Of a stretch of 60,000 nucleotides of DNA, positions 1 to 13,245 are shown piece by piece. This DNA comes from Liolophura sinensis (taxonomy: Eukaryota; Mollusca; Polyplacophora; Chitonida; Chitonidae), in NCBI RefSeq assembly GCF_032854445.1, contig NC_088306.1, forward strand, positions 15,435,386 through 15,495,385. The letters are read 5' to 3'. Every line of letters begins with the position of its first letter. The first letter of the stretch is position 1. Both the position numbers and the translations under genes were made by a program. The notes beneath the pieces were generated by a model that worked only from the letters and a program-made list of their open reading frames with translations, was not told where the DNA came from and did not search any database.

Positions 1-17
1 TTTTCATACATGGGGAC

Positions 18-104
18 TTATTTATTTATTTGATTGGTGTTTTACGCCGTACTCAAGAATATTTGACTTACAGAACGGCGGCCACTGTCTCTTATGGTTT
101 GTGT
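18..104 (-). mobile_element. SINE family A, 3' fragment
   Basis: Inverted tail 'gattggtgttttacgccgta' followed by part of the core. Confidence 0.85.
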
Positions 105-300
105 TACCCAGAAACTAGGCTTGGGTTACGCTGTAAGGCTTACAGTGTATGTATGCTGCTAGTTTACCGTTTGCCTTTTTTATCATGTAAATGATGCAGT
201 AATCAGTGTATTGCTACATTGAATACATATATGTAAAACGAAAAGGTCATTCAGTCACGAGGTACCTGTTCAAACCTGAATATGGTCAGGGAATTTGTAT

Positions 301-573
301 GGGGGCCTCCGTGGCTCAGTTGGTTAGCGCCCTAGGGCAGTGTAATGACCCAGGAGCCTCTCACCAATGCGGTCGCTGTGAGTTCAAGTCCAGCTCATGC
401 TGGCTTTCTCTCCGGCCGTATGTGGGAAGGTCTACCAGCAACCTGCGGATGGTCGTAGGTTTCCCCCGGGCTTTGCCCGGTTTCCACCCACCATAATGCT
501 GGACGCTGTCGTATAAGTGAAATATTCTTGAGTACGGCGTAAAACACCAATCAAATAAATAAATAAATAAATA
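301..573 (+). mobile_element. Full-length tRNA-derived SINE (family A)
   Basis: Starts with a tRNA-like head (box A TGGCTCAGTTGG, box B-like GAGTTCAAGTCC), has a conserved core (cggatggtcgtaggtttccc; ccataatgctgg) and ends 'aaaacaccaatcaaataaat'. A frame across it is open but not a gene. Confidence 0.9.
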
Positions 574-585
574 GGGAACTAGTAC

Positions 586-834
586 ACTCCAAAAATTAAT
601 CTGTTAATTTTAACAGAAAGCCGGTTTGAGCGATGATAGCATGTATTCTGTCATTATAACGTATCACTGTGTTCTATTCGACATTATATCCTGTTTATTC
701 TAATAAAATTTTTATTTTGAATTAATAGAATGTGTGTGATATTTAACAGAAAAATCTGTTGCAATGGCAGACTACATTCTAGCATCACTCGGACAACAGA
801 CTTTCTGTTAAAATCAACAGATTCATTTTTTGAG
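586..834. mobile_element. MITE-like palindromic element, ~250 bp
   Basis: Left arm 'aatctgttaattttaacaga' and inverted right arm 'aatctgttgattttaacaga' lie within ~60-bp imperfect inverted ends; the core is AT-rich with no coding potential. No clear target duplication seen. Confidence 0.55.
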
Positions 835-840
835 CGTATG

Positions 841-1907
841 CGTACACGTGGGAAAGATCTTTAGTGAAATGTTAAAGGTCGGTGGTTTACTACGAGCAGT
901 CCCGTTTTCTCTAGGCCTACGTATGAAGCCGATCCTCATTGTTTGCATAAACTAGAATCGAATACATGTAAATAAATTTATAGTGGAACAAAATCTAACT
1001 TTAGTCGGATTGAATCAGAAGATCACGGATTAAGGGGCGCAACTCTTCGAGCAACTTTTCACTAGTGTAGACATTTCTACTATTGACATCGATCTTGAAT
1101 CTAACTGAATCGGCCTCTTTTACCCGGTTTATTACAGTTTTTAGCTGTCACTCATTTGTCAAGTTGTATAATGCGTTAATTGTCTCTACGTATGCACAGA
1201 GAGGATCATATGGTGGACCGTTAAAAAAAAACGTGTGAAAATATTTTTTGTGATGGAAGTTCGACACATTTATGCATAAATATTCTCTAAATGAGGAAGG
1301 AATTCGTGTATATACATGAGCTGAATATCGGTCTTTTCTCCAAACAATGGTGTTGAACCAGAGTATTAATCGTATTTATATTTTACATATATTCACATAT
1401 ATTTTCAGAATTCATGTTACATATTTAGGTGTTTTTTTTTATATAACGACATGTTTACATTGAGATAGGTTAAATGAAAATAAAAGTCGACTTGAGTACT
1501 GATCAATCCAAAACTGACACAATAGAGGAGGTGCTCAGTCTTATCAGCATTAAGTCTGTCAGAAGACACACTTTCACATTCCACCACGTAGCAGTCTGCG
1601 TGCAATTCCTCCCGTTTCACATTGGTGTCTTTAATTCTTGTGTATTCTTGTTATGTGTGTCGGCAGGCTCACGACAGGAGGTGATTTGCGCTATTTAGAT
1701 AATACAAAGCTACAGGATACTTTTACTTCTAGTTGCGATAGAATGCCACGCTGATGTCTTAATTGCTTCACATCCTGAAAACTAACACAGGACAGTGTAA
1801 AGTTACATACATGATCGGAAAAGCCAGAGAGGGAGCACACTTCGTTTTCAGAGTACGGCACTCGAAAAGGATGTCGGACTTGCTTAGTTGCATAGATGAA
1901 GAAAGTC
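841..1907. other. No gene recognised
   Basis: AT-rich sequence with only short, unconvincing open frames. Nothing repeats elsewhere in the window. Confidence 0.5.
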
Positions 1908-3925
1908 AGGCTCTCACTGCTGGAGTGCAGAAGTCATTACATAAAACGACAAGCAAGACAGCCTCTCACTGCTGGAGTACAGACGGTATTACACAAAACG
2001 ACAAGCAAGACCCGACTCACTACCCGAGTGCAGACGTCATCACATAAAATGATAAGCAGGACAGCCTCTGACTGTCGGACTGCAGACGTCATTATATAAA
2101 ACGACAAGAAAACCAGCCTTTCACTGCTGGAGTGCAGACGTTATTACATAAAACGACAAGCAAGACAGTCTCTCACTGCTGGATTGCAGAAGTCATTATA
2201 TAAAACGACAAGAAAACCAGCCTTTCACTGCTGGAGTGCAGACGTTATTACATAAAACGATAAGCAAGACAGTCTCTCACTGCTGGATTGCAGAAGTCAT
2301 TATATAAAACGACAAGAAAACCAGCCTTTTACTGCTGGAGTGAAGACGTTATTACATAAATAGACGAGCAAGACAGTCTCTCACTGCTGGTGTGCAGACG
2401 TTATTACATAAAGAGACGAGTAAGACAGTCTCTCACTGCTGGTATGCAGAGTCATTACATAAAACGATAAGCAAGACAGTCTCTCACTGCTGGATTGCAG
2501 AAGTCATTATATAAAACGACAAGAAAACCAGCCTCTCACTGCTGGAGTGCAGACGTTATTACTTAAAACGACAAGCAAGACAGTCTCTCACTGCTGGAGT
2601 GCAGAGTCATTACATAAAACGACAAGAAAGTTGGCCTCTTACTGCTGGTGTGCAGACGTTATTACATAAATAGACGAGCAAGACAGTCTCTCACTGCTGG
2701 TGTGCAGACGTTATTACATAAAGAGACGAGTAAGACAGTCTCTCACTGCTGGTATGCAGAGTCATTACATAAAACGATAAGCAAGACAGTCTCTCACTGC
2801 TGGATTGCAGAAGTCATTATATAAAACGACAAGAAAACCAGCCTCTCACTGCTGGAGTGCAGACGTTATTACATAAAACGACAAGCAAGACAGTCTCTCA
2901 CTGCTGGAGTGCAGAGTCATTACATAAAACGACAAGAAAGTTGGCCTCTCACTGCTGGTGTGCAGACGTTATTACATAAATAGACGAGTAAGACAGTCTC
3001 TCACTGCTGGTGTGCAGACGTTATTACATAAATAGACGACCAAGACAGTCTCTCACTGCTGGTGTGCAGACGTTATTACATAAATAGACGAGCAAGACAG
3101 TCTCTCACTGCTGGTATGCAGAGTCATTACATAAAACGATAAGCAAGATAGTCTCTCACTGCTGGATTGCAGAAGTCATTATATAAACGACAAGAAAACC
3201 AGCCTCTCACTGCTGGAGTGCAGACGTTATTACATAAATAGACGAGTAAGACAGTCTCTCACTGCTGGTATGCAGAGTCATTACATAAAACGATAAGCAA
3301 GACAGTCTCTCACTGCTGGATTGCAGAAGTCATTATATGAAACGACAAGAAAGTTGGCCTCTCACTGCTGGAGTGCAGACGTTATTACATAAATAGACGA
3401 GTAAGACAGTCACTCACTGCTGGAGTGCAGAAGTCATTACATTACACGACAAGAAAGTGAGCCTCTCACTGGCGGACTGCTGAAGTCATTACATAAAACG
3501 AGAAGCAAGACAGCATCTCAATACCGGAGTGCAGACGTCATTACATAAAACGACGGGGCCTCCGTGGCTCAGTCGGTTAGCGCGCTAGCGCAGCGTAATG
3601 ACCCAGAAGCCTCTCACCAATGCGGTCGCTGTGAGTTCAAGACCAGCTCATGCTGCCTTCCTCTCCGGCCGTACGTGGGAAGGTCTGCCAGCAACCTGCG
3701 GAAGGTCGTGGGTTTCCCCCGGGCTCTGCCCGGTTTCCACCCACCATAATGCTGGCCGCCGTCGTATAAGTGAAATATTCTTGAGTACGGCGTAAAACAC
3801 CAATCAAAAAAAAAAAAAAAAAAAAAACATAAAACGACAAGCAAGACAATATCTCACTGCCGGAGTGCAGAAGTCATTACACAAAACACGATAAGGAAGA
3901 CAGCCTTTCACTGCCGGAATGCATG
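1908..3925. repeat. 52-bp satellite array interrupted by a SINE
   Basis: About 32 units of 52 bp built on 'ctctcactgctggagtgcag' and 'cattacataaaacgac', to 3554. A SINE interrupts at 3555-3826 and about two further diverged units follow to about 3925. A higher-order 310-bp block of six units is duplicated (2361-2670 and 2671-2980). Confidence 0.95.
3555..3826 (+). mobile_element. Full-length SINE (family A) inserted in the 52-bp satellite
   Basis: Same layout as the copy at 301 with a perfect box A TGGCTCAGTCGG and a poly(A) tail. Flanked by a 12-bp target duplication acataaaacgac (3543-3554 and 3827-3838), proving insertion after the satellite existed. Confidence 0.95.
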
Positions 3926-4689
3926 CTCAAAACAAAGATAAAATGTGGTACGGCTAACGGCAGCGACATCAACTGTCCTCCAGCCAGCTTTCACTTGTGT
4001 GTCCTCGCATGCTATACCTTGAAATCGGGGATCCTGACCAAGTTGAAGTCCGATTTTTCTATAATTTGCTTTTTGGTGTTTCCATTAAATTAAATTCAAG
4101 GTTTACTATCTGCGCCCAGAATATATGAGCGAAATCGTCGTATCGTCCACTTGGTATACTAATGATACGCTTTTCAAGGGTCCAAAATGTATCTTCCAAA
4201 ATGTTTGCTGTAAAGGTCTTTCACTTACATGATTTTCAGGATTCCAATTAAGGGGTCGTGGCCTGAGGGCACACTTAGGGATTAGTACAGATTAAGTTCA
4301 ATGTGCACAGGTCAGTACTTTACAGGGCTTCTGGGTACATAATCCCAGATCAGAGCTCAAAGAAGGACAACACAGGCAGACAGTCAAACTTTCTTTATTG
4401 ATGAACAGGTGAACTGGTTACTTGTTAAATTCAGTTTACAGATCAATGTAATATTGTGCCTAGGGGCTATTTAGTATGACAACAAAGGCGTTGTCTCCTT
4501 TAAGTCTCCTTTAATGTGGGCCCGTTGTCTTGGGATGGGCTAGCAGCTTGTTCTATACGTCAATTGAGGAACGACATCCTGCGATGATTTATAACCGGAA
4601 TGTTAAAGCAGTATATATGTATAGTTTATTTACATCCTGGGTACATTTTGCCTATGAAATGTAATTTATTCACTTCTAGACTTCACTAA
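3926..4689. other. No gene recognised
   Basis: Unique-looking sequence between the satellite array and a family C SINE; no coding or RNA feature seen. Confidence 0.5.
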
Positions 4690-4866
4690 TTGAATTATTT
4701 GGTGTTAAACGTCGAAGAAAGATCATTTGACAACGACAAAGTTTATTGATGGGGGAAACCGGATTAATGCTCCTTAAACATATTCTGACGTAAAGCCGTA
4801 GTCGAAAGAGCGAGGGCTGGATTCGAACCAGTGACCTTATCGTTAAACACTCTGAGTACTCCAACA
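4690..4866 (-). mobile_element. tRNA-derived SINE (family C)
   Basis: On the - strand a box B GGTTCGAATCC perfect match lies at about 4821-4831; 'ggtgttaaacgtcgaagaaa' is the tail. Related copy at 6455. Confidence 0.6.
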
Positions 4867-4997
4867 AGATAAACAGATTAGAGCGTAAATGAATGCCGAG
4901 TTTAAACGAAAAGGGTATTTATGGATATAAAGGTGCCATAAATGTCTGAAATATATTCTCTGCGTGCTGTTACTTGTGCAGATCAAACCTATATATT

Positions 4998-5107
4998 TTC
5001 CCCCGGGCTCTGCCCAATTTCCACCCACCATAATGCTGTCCGCCGTCGTATAAGTGAAATATTCTTGACTACGGCGTAAAACACCAATCAAATAAATAAA
5101 TAAATAA
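4998..5107 (+). mobile_element. 5'-truncated SINE (family A) with 16-bp target duplication
   Basis: Only the 3' ~110 bp of the family is present, bounded by atcaaacctatatatt at 4982-4997 and 5108-5123. Confidence 0.9.
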
Positions 5108-5501
5108 ATCAAACCTATATATTCATCAAACATTGTCGTTTTATCATGTGTCGCCTTACAATATGTAAAGAAGTAGACCAAGTGCGCAGACCTTTAGTTT
5201 ATGAGCGATTTCTGCTGGAGTAATAAACTTAAGCAAAACGTCTTCAGTTAACACCCAGCCACCACCTCCCACCCCACCCCACCCCTAACCACAAATAAAA
5301 CAAAAAGGGAGATGCAAAATGAGAGAACAGCAGTTTATATTGTGTCACTAAAATATAAATCTATATGGCAATAATGTCCAATCGGTGCACCGATTCTGAG
5401 TTAAACCTGAGTCAAACGAACAAATAAATAAATATATAAATGCAGGCTTGTGGCCAGCAGACCCATTTCTCTCCGTATGGTGTGTAATATATAGAGCTGG
5501 G

Positions 5502-5740
5502 TTATTTATTTATTTGATTGGTGTTTTATGCCGTACTCAAGAATATTTCACTTATGTGACGGCGACCAGCATCATGACCGGGGGAAATTGGGCAGAGCCC
5601 AGGGGAATCCCACGGCCATCCGCAGGTTCCCCCCGTACGGTGAGGAAGCCAGCGGGAGCTGGATTTTAACTCACAGCGACCACATTGGTGAATGGTTCCT
5701 GGGTCATTGCGCTGCACTGGCACGCTAACAATCTCGGCCC
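5502..5740 (-). mobile_element. SINE family A, nearly full length
   Basis: Inverted copy from tail to a diverged tRNA head (remnant 'gctaacaatctcggccc'). Confidence 0.88.
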
Positions 5741-7644
5741 AGGTAGTAGACCAACAGAGGTTGAGAGGATTAAATCTGACCGACCCAAGGCCGACTGGAG
5801 TTTAGAGTTTACGAATTTTAATTAGCCGAATGAACCGGAGACGTACTGGTATAAAGAAATAAAAACCCGATACTCAACGACTTACAAACTATAATAAACT
5901 ATATATAGTTTATTTATATGTACACCGATTCAGGAAGTGACTACAGACTGTAGACTTTGCTTTAAGAGTCATATTATAGGCAGGCCTCGTGAATATAAAT
6001 GGAGCTCATTTAACCTATAAAGAAGTATTTCGATATAACGCGAGACAAAATGTAACGGAGTACGATTTCAAAGGTTCTGCAGTGCCGTGATCACCGAAGC
6101 CTCTAGAAAACGCCATTTACATAAGGCTACGTTTATAAATTACACATGTATATACACCTTACTTCAATCTAGTTGGGTTATAAAGGACAAGCCTGTGACA
6201 GACGATAATTTAGCTGTGCTTTTTAATTTCAGTCATTTAAATGAGAACTATTATCTTAACTGAATCAGTCAAGGGATTGCATTGGACTGCTTGGACTTCT
6301 TCAAAAGAGGTTTTACTCGTGAGGTAAGTTTTGTAAAATTTTATTTACAATGTTTAACGGTTGATTTTTCTTGTGTTTTAATGTGTATATATATTAATAT
6401 ATGAATTTTCGTTTATATACGGACAAATTGTGCACTTCTGATAGTATTGTGATAAGTAAATTGTTTACGGACCGAAAAGGCATCCAAAAAACATTGCCTC
6501 TCGGGAGATTACTGAAAAAACGCGGTAACGAAAAGCCACAGTCGAATAAGCAAGAGCTGGTTTCGATCTCGCGATCTCACCGACAAAGGCGTTGTTGTCT
6601 ATAAACGTTGTTAAGTTCATGTTTCAATATTTGCCCCAAACCCTGGAAATCGTTCACGAAAGCATCTTTGATGGTTCAGGCTGGGTTTCACACACCATGC
6701 TAGGGAGCTGTTCGAATGTCAGGGAGATTAAATCAACCAGGTATATAGTCTAGGGACTTGTTCCACAAAACAATGGTACAGTGGACTGTAACTCACCATG
6801 ACCAATCAGGATTGTGATCATTGGTAATACACACAAATGCCTAATGGCTGTTGCCCTTCGTTTTCACCGTCGAATGCATTTTCAGTTTCAAATGGTTTGT
6901 ACAGGGCCTATATTTACGTATGTACCTAACAACTTTTCCGTCATATTTTATTCAAACTGTCCCTTTGAAACGGCACAGTTTTGTGTTGCCTATAAAAAAG
7001 AAAGAAAAAAACAAAAAAAGCGCATTGAAGCAATGTACCGGATATATATTCTTTTGAAGAATTCCAACAAAAGAGTTTTGACGAAATGAAAGAAAACTAG
7101 ATCGATATCATCAGGGGTTATTCAACATTTTATTCTTCACGGAACTTTAATATAAAATGTGGGCTGTCTTAATTGGGATGGGTTTAACAGAAAGCCATCG
7201 AACAATCCAGGCGAGACGTCCCACAGTGCTTTATTATAGTAGCATATAGCTGAATCATATACACGGTAAAATTCTGCCGGGGCAACGCAGTAATTAATTC
7301 AGGAAGCCAACAGATAAAAAAAAAACACGCACACGAAGCTGTGCAGGTCTGTGTCACAGATCATAAACCTCTACATGCGTGCCAATCCCTTTTGTGGTCT
7401 TTTAAATGATGCATTATTTGAAAACCGGCTGAGTGTGTGCTGGGAGAATGTTGCGTAAGAGCTGGATTCTCATATGACACACTCAGGCTTGAACTTTCTG
7501 ACAGAACTCTCCGCAGTGCATATGTCGCTCAGTAAGCTCGTTTTACATGTGTCGCTAACTACGCTCGTTGTACATGTGTACAAAACACTCCCTGTCAGCG
7601 CGTGCCCAACTCTATGCACTCGCTCTACATTTCTATCACCATTA
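5741..7644. other. No gene recognised apart from the family C SINE
   Basis: AT-rich, with scattered stop codons in all frames. Around 6300-6340 a GT-rich splice-like 'gaggtaagttttg' occurs, but no exon could be attached to it. Confidence 0.45.
6455..6604 (-). mobile_element. SINE family C copy, degraded
   Basis: 'aaagccacagtcgaataagc' and 'gagctggtttcgatctcgcg' align with the box B side of the 4690 copy. Confidence 0.5.
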
Positions 7645-7800
7645 GCAAATGAGAAGGTCTGTCAGCAACCTCCGGATGGCTGCGGGTTTCGCTCAGGCTT
7701 TGCCCGGTTTCCTCTCACCATATTGCTGGCCGCCGTCGTATAGATAATATTCTTGAGTACGGCGTAAAACACCAATCAAACATATAAATAAACAAATAAA
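7645..7800 (+). mobile_element. SINE family A, 3' half
   Basis: Core and tail ending in 'caccaatcaaacatataaat'. Confidence 0.85.
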
Positions 7801-10800
7801 TTAGCGAATGAGGAACAATTAAACATGCATGCACTCGCCCGACTGGATACACTCGATTATATCTCTACCACCACTAGCAGAGAAAAGGCAAAAAATATTC
7901 CTCATGGTGCATGTTCCGCTGTATAATTCGTTATACACTCTTGCTACTATTAGTAAACCACAGACAAAAACAATGACTTATCTGGAAATTTCAGGGGTCG
8001 GGATTGAACGCGCGTCTCTTTTGTCATGTGTAGCTCTTAAACATCTCCAGAATATAAGCAAGTATTGTGCATGTCTTCATGTTTGTATCAATTTCCCGGC
8101 ATATATAAGAACCTTAGTTACAGGCATGTGTATGTTTGAAGTCCCTCCAATGCTGCGGTTGCACTGGTAAAAATCGGTGGCTTGACAGCGATTTGGACGT
8201 TTGTACTAGCGAAGAAAGATGATCTAAACAATAAATTAGGACAGCGTTTTTGATCCGCCACTCTCACCCCTGTAAGCGCAAAAAGGGCAAGTGCCGGCTC
8301 AATTGCATACTAGTTCCTAATTGACAGGTGCGAGTTTGCGCACCTTGTAGGTGAATCAAATTATACATCTCCCAATCAGCCTACAAGTAGTGTAATCGTG
8401 AAATGAAGGAAAACCGTCTCAGAGCCGACCGTCTTCAGTCCGGCAATTGAAATTTAAACGTTAATTGGATCACATATTGTGTATATAATTAACGTGAGAA
8501 AATATTTAAAAACCATTAAAATGAGCAGAATCAACATTCGCAACCCATGGTTTGTTATTTTATTTTTCTTTCGCTTTGTAAGCATGTATAAACAAGGCGC
8601 GTAAAAACATTTCAGTGCCGTTTGCCAATTCATTACCACCCCTCAAAATTCCGAGTAAAGTGCAAGTCCCAAGAGAGATAATAAATTCCGTAACTGCGAT
8701 CATAGCGGAAATGCGTAAACGGTTTTGCGTCAAGACACTGTCACGTTTCGGGTCAAAGGTCAAGCTTGTTAAGTCCATGCATACTGTCATACCACAGATA
8801 TAAGTAAACTGTGGGTGGAGTACGCAAATCAGGTCTGGATTATGTCAGATAACGGGACAATGCTTTCTTAATAGCGTTGTAAGGGCGTTACTTTTACCAG
8901 GAAGATGATATCGCTCACCTGAATATAATCTGTTTGATATTAAAACACAGAGGTATACTGACTTATAAGGTTAATACAACCCTGGTTGACGTATTGAGGC
9001 AATGCCGTTATATATTGGTTTAAAGGATAAAGAAACGTTCCTGATTGGCCGGTGTGAAAGATTCGCAAGTCCAGGCTATGCCTCAACTAAACCGAATTTT
9101 AGGTATGGTACATTTATTTAAGTTCGACCATAATTTAATCCAGGAAACCCTATCTCCACTCTCAGCCAATCAGTGTCGATTCTGTATCCCCTTAAATAAG
9201 CACATTTATTTTGCTTACTATTTATGGGCCATAATTTTATTATATTCAACAAAATTAATATATGAACACGAATCCATCAAAGTCATTCCACCCCGTACAG
9301 CTCAATAACATATGAACTATTTAACCGTGTATGCATGTCCACATTCTTGGGAGCGATGTGAGAGGCCTTCTTGGGGAATGCCACTAACTACTGCCAATTG
9401 TAAACTCGTACAAACGGTTTCGCCTGTGAAAAGAAATGAGTTTCGTTCTCCTTAGAGCGCAATATACATCGTTACACAATGGCCAAATTTAACTATGCTG
9501 ATACAAAACTTTTATGAGCTCATAAATTCAGGCACTATATTGTTAAGAAACTGACAAGAAGGCAGCGAGTAGAGAGGCACTCAACAAGAGCGATAAAACA
9601 TGAAGTCAAAATAGGCCCCCATATAACTGACAGTAATATAGGCCTAACATATAATGACATTCAACAATACTGTCTACTCACCGGTTTTATTATACTTCAG
9701 TTCTAATCAGCTACATAAATATATATGTATGTATGCTTGGGGTTTAACGTGGTAATTAATCATTTTTCAGTCATTTGACGACGAGGGATCATTAGGTGTG
9801 TGTACATATGCTGTGTCTTCTTGTGGAAGGGCGAGCCCAGACAGCCAAAGTATCGTGCGGAAGACACCAGACATGATATCCCACCCAATCACATTATAAT
9901 GAAAGAGGGCCATCCAGTCCTGTTTCCTTGCTCTGTAACATCTAAGTTCCAAGCGAGGCAGTAACAAGTACTATATTTAAAAAATAGTTCCGAAAGTTGT
10001 TTATACTAGTGAAAAGTTGTACTGAATACGACGAAATGGAAGGTGAAGAAAAATGTTGAGAAGACTGCCAAATCTATAAAAAGTGCCTTTTAATATCCGT
10101 GGGTATATACAATAATAACCCTGTAATGCTATCCATGATTCAGGACTTATTACATGAAGTATTTATGTCGAACGACTTGCAAGGTAAGATAGGAAATGTT
10201 TGTTGACTGTTAAAGTGCAAAGTTAAAATATTTACAGAAAACAACAAGGCCTATATGAGGAGAATAAGGTAAAAGCATCCAAAGTTAGCGGACAACATAT
10301 ACCATCTGAACGCGTATGAACCACGAAGGAAAGATAACCAATACTATGTGCTTTTCCAAAAGAAAAAAAACCCCTCATATAAATGAGAAACAAGATTAAC
10401 GTGATCTCATGCGAAACATGCACCTGCACACAGCATTGATGCCTTTTTGACGATTACCATGACAGATTGTGAATCTTCACGTGTTATTCATTAACATTTA
10501 TGCAATCTTATTGTCAAGAAATATCAAAACGAATTGGAATATTCTCTACTCTTTTTGAAATAGTATATTAGCACATGCCTGCACGCATGCGCGGTTTTAT
10601 TTTGCCCCCCATAACTTCCCAAAGCATTCTGGACAATTTGCATGCCGACGGTTAAGGGTAGCGACTTCAAAAGTGCGTTATAAGTTAAGTGAGGATTAAA
10701 CTTGAGCTAATACCTGTCTTAATGAAGCTTGTTACGTAACAAAGTGACATTGTTTCCGATCATTGGGTTGATGCTAGGCTTAAATGTTTAAACTCACTCC

Positions 10801-12734
10801 TTTTGTTGGTTATGCTGGTTCTACGTGTTGGAATCCAGATGTGTAGCTGGCTGTGCTGTGGTATTAGACCTATACGTGAGACACATTTTACCACCGTTTA
10901 GCAAATTAAAAAAAAAAGATTTTTATTTCAAGAATTTGTCAGCCGCAACGTAGAACTAATTGCACTGAAACAAGAACAAACGCACTGAAAACCCATTCAA
11001 GTCTCATCACGCAGAAAAGCTTTGTCAGAAAATGACAAATTTAAATGCACCGGAGCTCTTCGATTTCAAGAGGAGCTTACATGCCACATTGCATTTTCGG
11101 CTGACCTTATTTTCGTGATTTCCTTAGTCTCGTGATCTTTCGACATACCCAGGAATAGGCATTCCAAAATCAACCTTCTCTTCAACAAGAGAATGGCCGA
11201 AACATAAAACTGGTGTAAAACGGGCATGCATACTATATGCAATCATCTCTTTAAAAGTTAAGCTGATAAGTGTATATTTTAAGCATGTGGGAGTAAATTG
11301 TAAAATACTTTAATATACTCGTGCATAAATGTTTAGATTTGAAATGCTCCTTATTTCGAGGGGCGCGTCAGTGCAGAGTGGCTCATACATGGGTCAGACA
11401 AAAGCAGATGGCTATTAATACACGTACCTAGGCGATGGCATCACAGACTGGCAACATCTCAGTAATGAACTCTTGTCTTGTTAGCACGGTATAGAACTAT
11501 ACTCGATCACGTGTAAACTTTCGGGTGTCAAAATAAAGTGCACAAAATTTGGTGAATTGCGCGCATGTGGCAACCCCATAGGGTTTTAGGGTTTCAAATT
11601 TAGTCACGTACATGGGCAGACGACAGTTTCAGTACGGAGGAAAGGCAAAACATGGCAAAACGGTCGGCTTCTGTGGCTAGTATGAGGTAACACAAGGAAC
11701 CTTCACAATGCCGAGGTTCTTTTCCGGTTCGCCACAGGAGATAAACTGACTTCGAGCTGGGCTAGAATTACCCACCAAAGATGTCGGAGTCACCCGACAC
11801 AGATGAAATCTGGTACAAGCAATGGTACTAAAGAAGTACTATAACTATGAGACTATCAATTTTGTTCGGTATACAAAGTGATTTTTTTTTTCGTTTTTTT
11901 GTTGTTTTTTAAACAGAGTATGAGTTCATAAGAACTGGTTTGGGTCCGGAAGTGTGTGTAGTGGGACACTGTCATGTAACACATAGGCTAACAGCATATG
12001 ACAAAGTGAAATCAGGCGAAACTTCGCAAAGATCTCTTATCACTTCGTAACACAAAAACCATGCTGACTCAAGCGAAGCTTTTTTTTTCGTAGTTTTTTC
12101 ACGTATTTTAATGACCTGAACATGTCGGGCAGATTACGTATCACTCTGTTTGCTATGTCAACTGTTTAGGCTCTTCTGAACGACCGTTTTGTTGCGCGTT
12201 AGTCAACGGGGGTTTAACCTCTCAGAAGAAATAAAAATAGTTCTCCAACCCATCTTAAAATACGTTTTGTGAGACTAGGGATATATAAAAAACTCTTTCA
12301 AAGGCGCAATTTTTTGGTATGACGAAGCTTCACATTTTACCTGTCGAAAGTCTGGCTACAGGCCTACTGCTGAAGTATACCCACGGGACTGTGACAGTTA
12401 GTTGCTGAGTGACTCTGCACCTACCTACTCACATCTGTTGCGCTGAGAGTCCTTTGTTGCTGTGCCTTAATACAAAAGGTATGATATAATGTTTAATTAA
12501 TGTGTATTGTCCATTGATTTTAATTGTTTCTATTAATTAATTAGATACAACTTCATTTTTTATGTTCAGCATGTTCAGCTTGAACTTTATACAGTGTACC
12601 ATGACAAACTGTTGATGTTTTATATAGTTTGGGTGGGTGAGGGAGGGAAAGTAGGAAGGAAAACTTCATGAGTATTAATTTACATACGTGAGGTAGGATA
12701 AAACCTATTAAAAGAAATTTTAATGTTTTTGAGA
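7801..12734. other. Gene-poor stretch
   Basis: Apart from the family B SINE near 9.8 kb, only short frames without recognisable protein similarity. T-rich runs occur at 11881-11910 and 12080-12092. A tRNA-like 'ggggtcgggattgaacgcg' at 7995-8013 may be a further SINE relic. Confidence 0.45.
9735..9975. mobile_element. SINE family B copy
   Basis: Contains 'gcttggggtttaacg', 'ggaagacaccagacatgata' and 'aagcgaggcagtaacaagta', a widespread molluscan repeat layout (recognition from experience, not a search). A second copy is at 25490. Confidence 0.6.
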
Positions 12735-13015
12735 TTACGAGCGTCTTGAAGTTACTAAAATATGATGTAAATGTTCCAGTACTAACGTCTTGAAGTTACT
12801 GAAATATGATGTAAATATTGCAGTACAAACGTCTTGAAGATGCTGAAATAGGATGTAAATATTCCAGTACGAACGTCTGGAAAATGCTGAAATAGAATGT
12901 AAATATTCCAGTACGAACTTCTTGAAATTACTGAAATATGATGTAAATGTTCGAGTACGAATGTGTTGAAGTTACTGAAATAGTATGTAAATATTCCAGT
13001 ACGAACGTCTTGAAC
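12735..13015. repeat. 44-bp tandem repeat, about six copies
   Basis: Repeated 'gtacgaacgtcttgaagt' followed by 'tgatgtaaatattcca', with 5-20% divergence between copies. Confidence 0.85.
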
Positions 13016-13086
13016 GTGTGTGTGGGTGGGGGGTGGAGGGAGGGGAGGAGTAGAACTAACACGTTTTCATATACCTCATTGTATGT

Positions 13087-13245
13087 ACAGGTGATAAAAC
13101 AATGAGGACTGTGTAACAATACAATAGTCATGACTTATGTGCACGTGATAAAACAATGAGTACAGTGTAGTAATACAATAGTCATGACTTATGTACACGT
13201 GATAAAACAATGAGTACAGTGTGTAATACAATAGTTCATGACTGC
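13087..13245. repeat. 54-bp tandem repeat, three copies
   Basis: Three copies of 'gtgataaaacaatgag' plus 'acaatagtcatgacttatgt', the last truncated. Confidence 0.85.

Noticed and set aside
302-390. tRNA gene at the start of the 301-573 element
   Set aside because: Boxes A and B are present but the arms do not form a proper cloverleaf and the same head recurs attached to the SINE body, so it is a SINE head.
206-496. Protein-coding frame reading through the SINE
   Set aside because: The frame lies mostly in SINE sequence and recurs in other SINE copies.
1908-3925. CRISPR array
   Set aside because: 52-bp units are contiguous without unique spacers, there are no cas genes, and the genome is animal.
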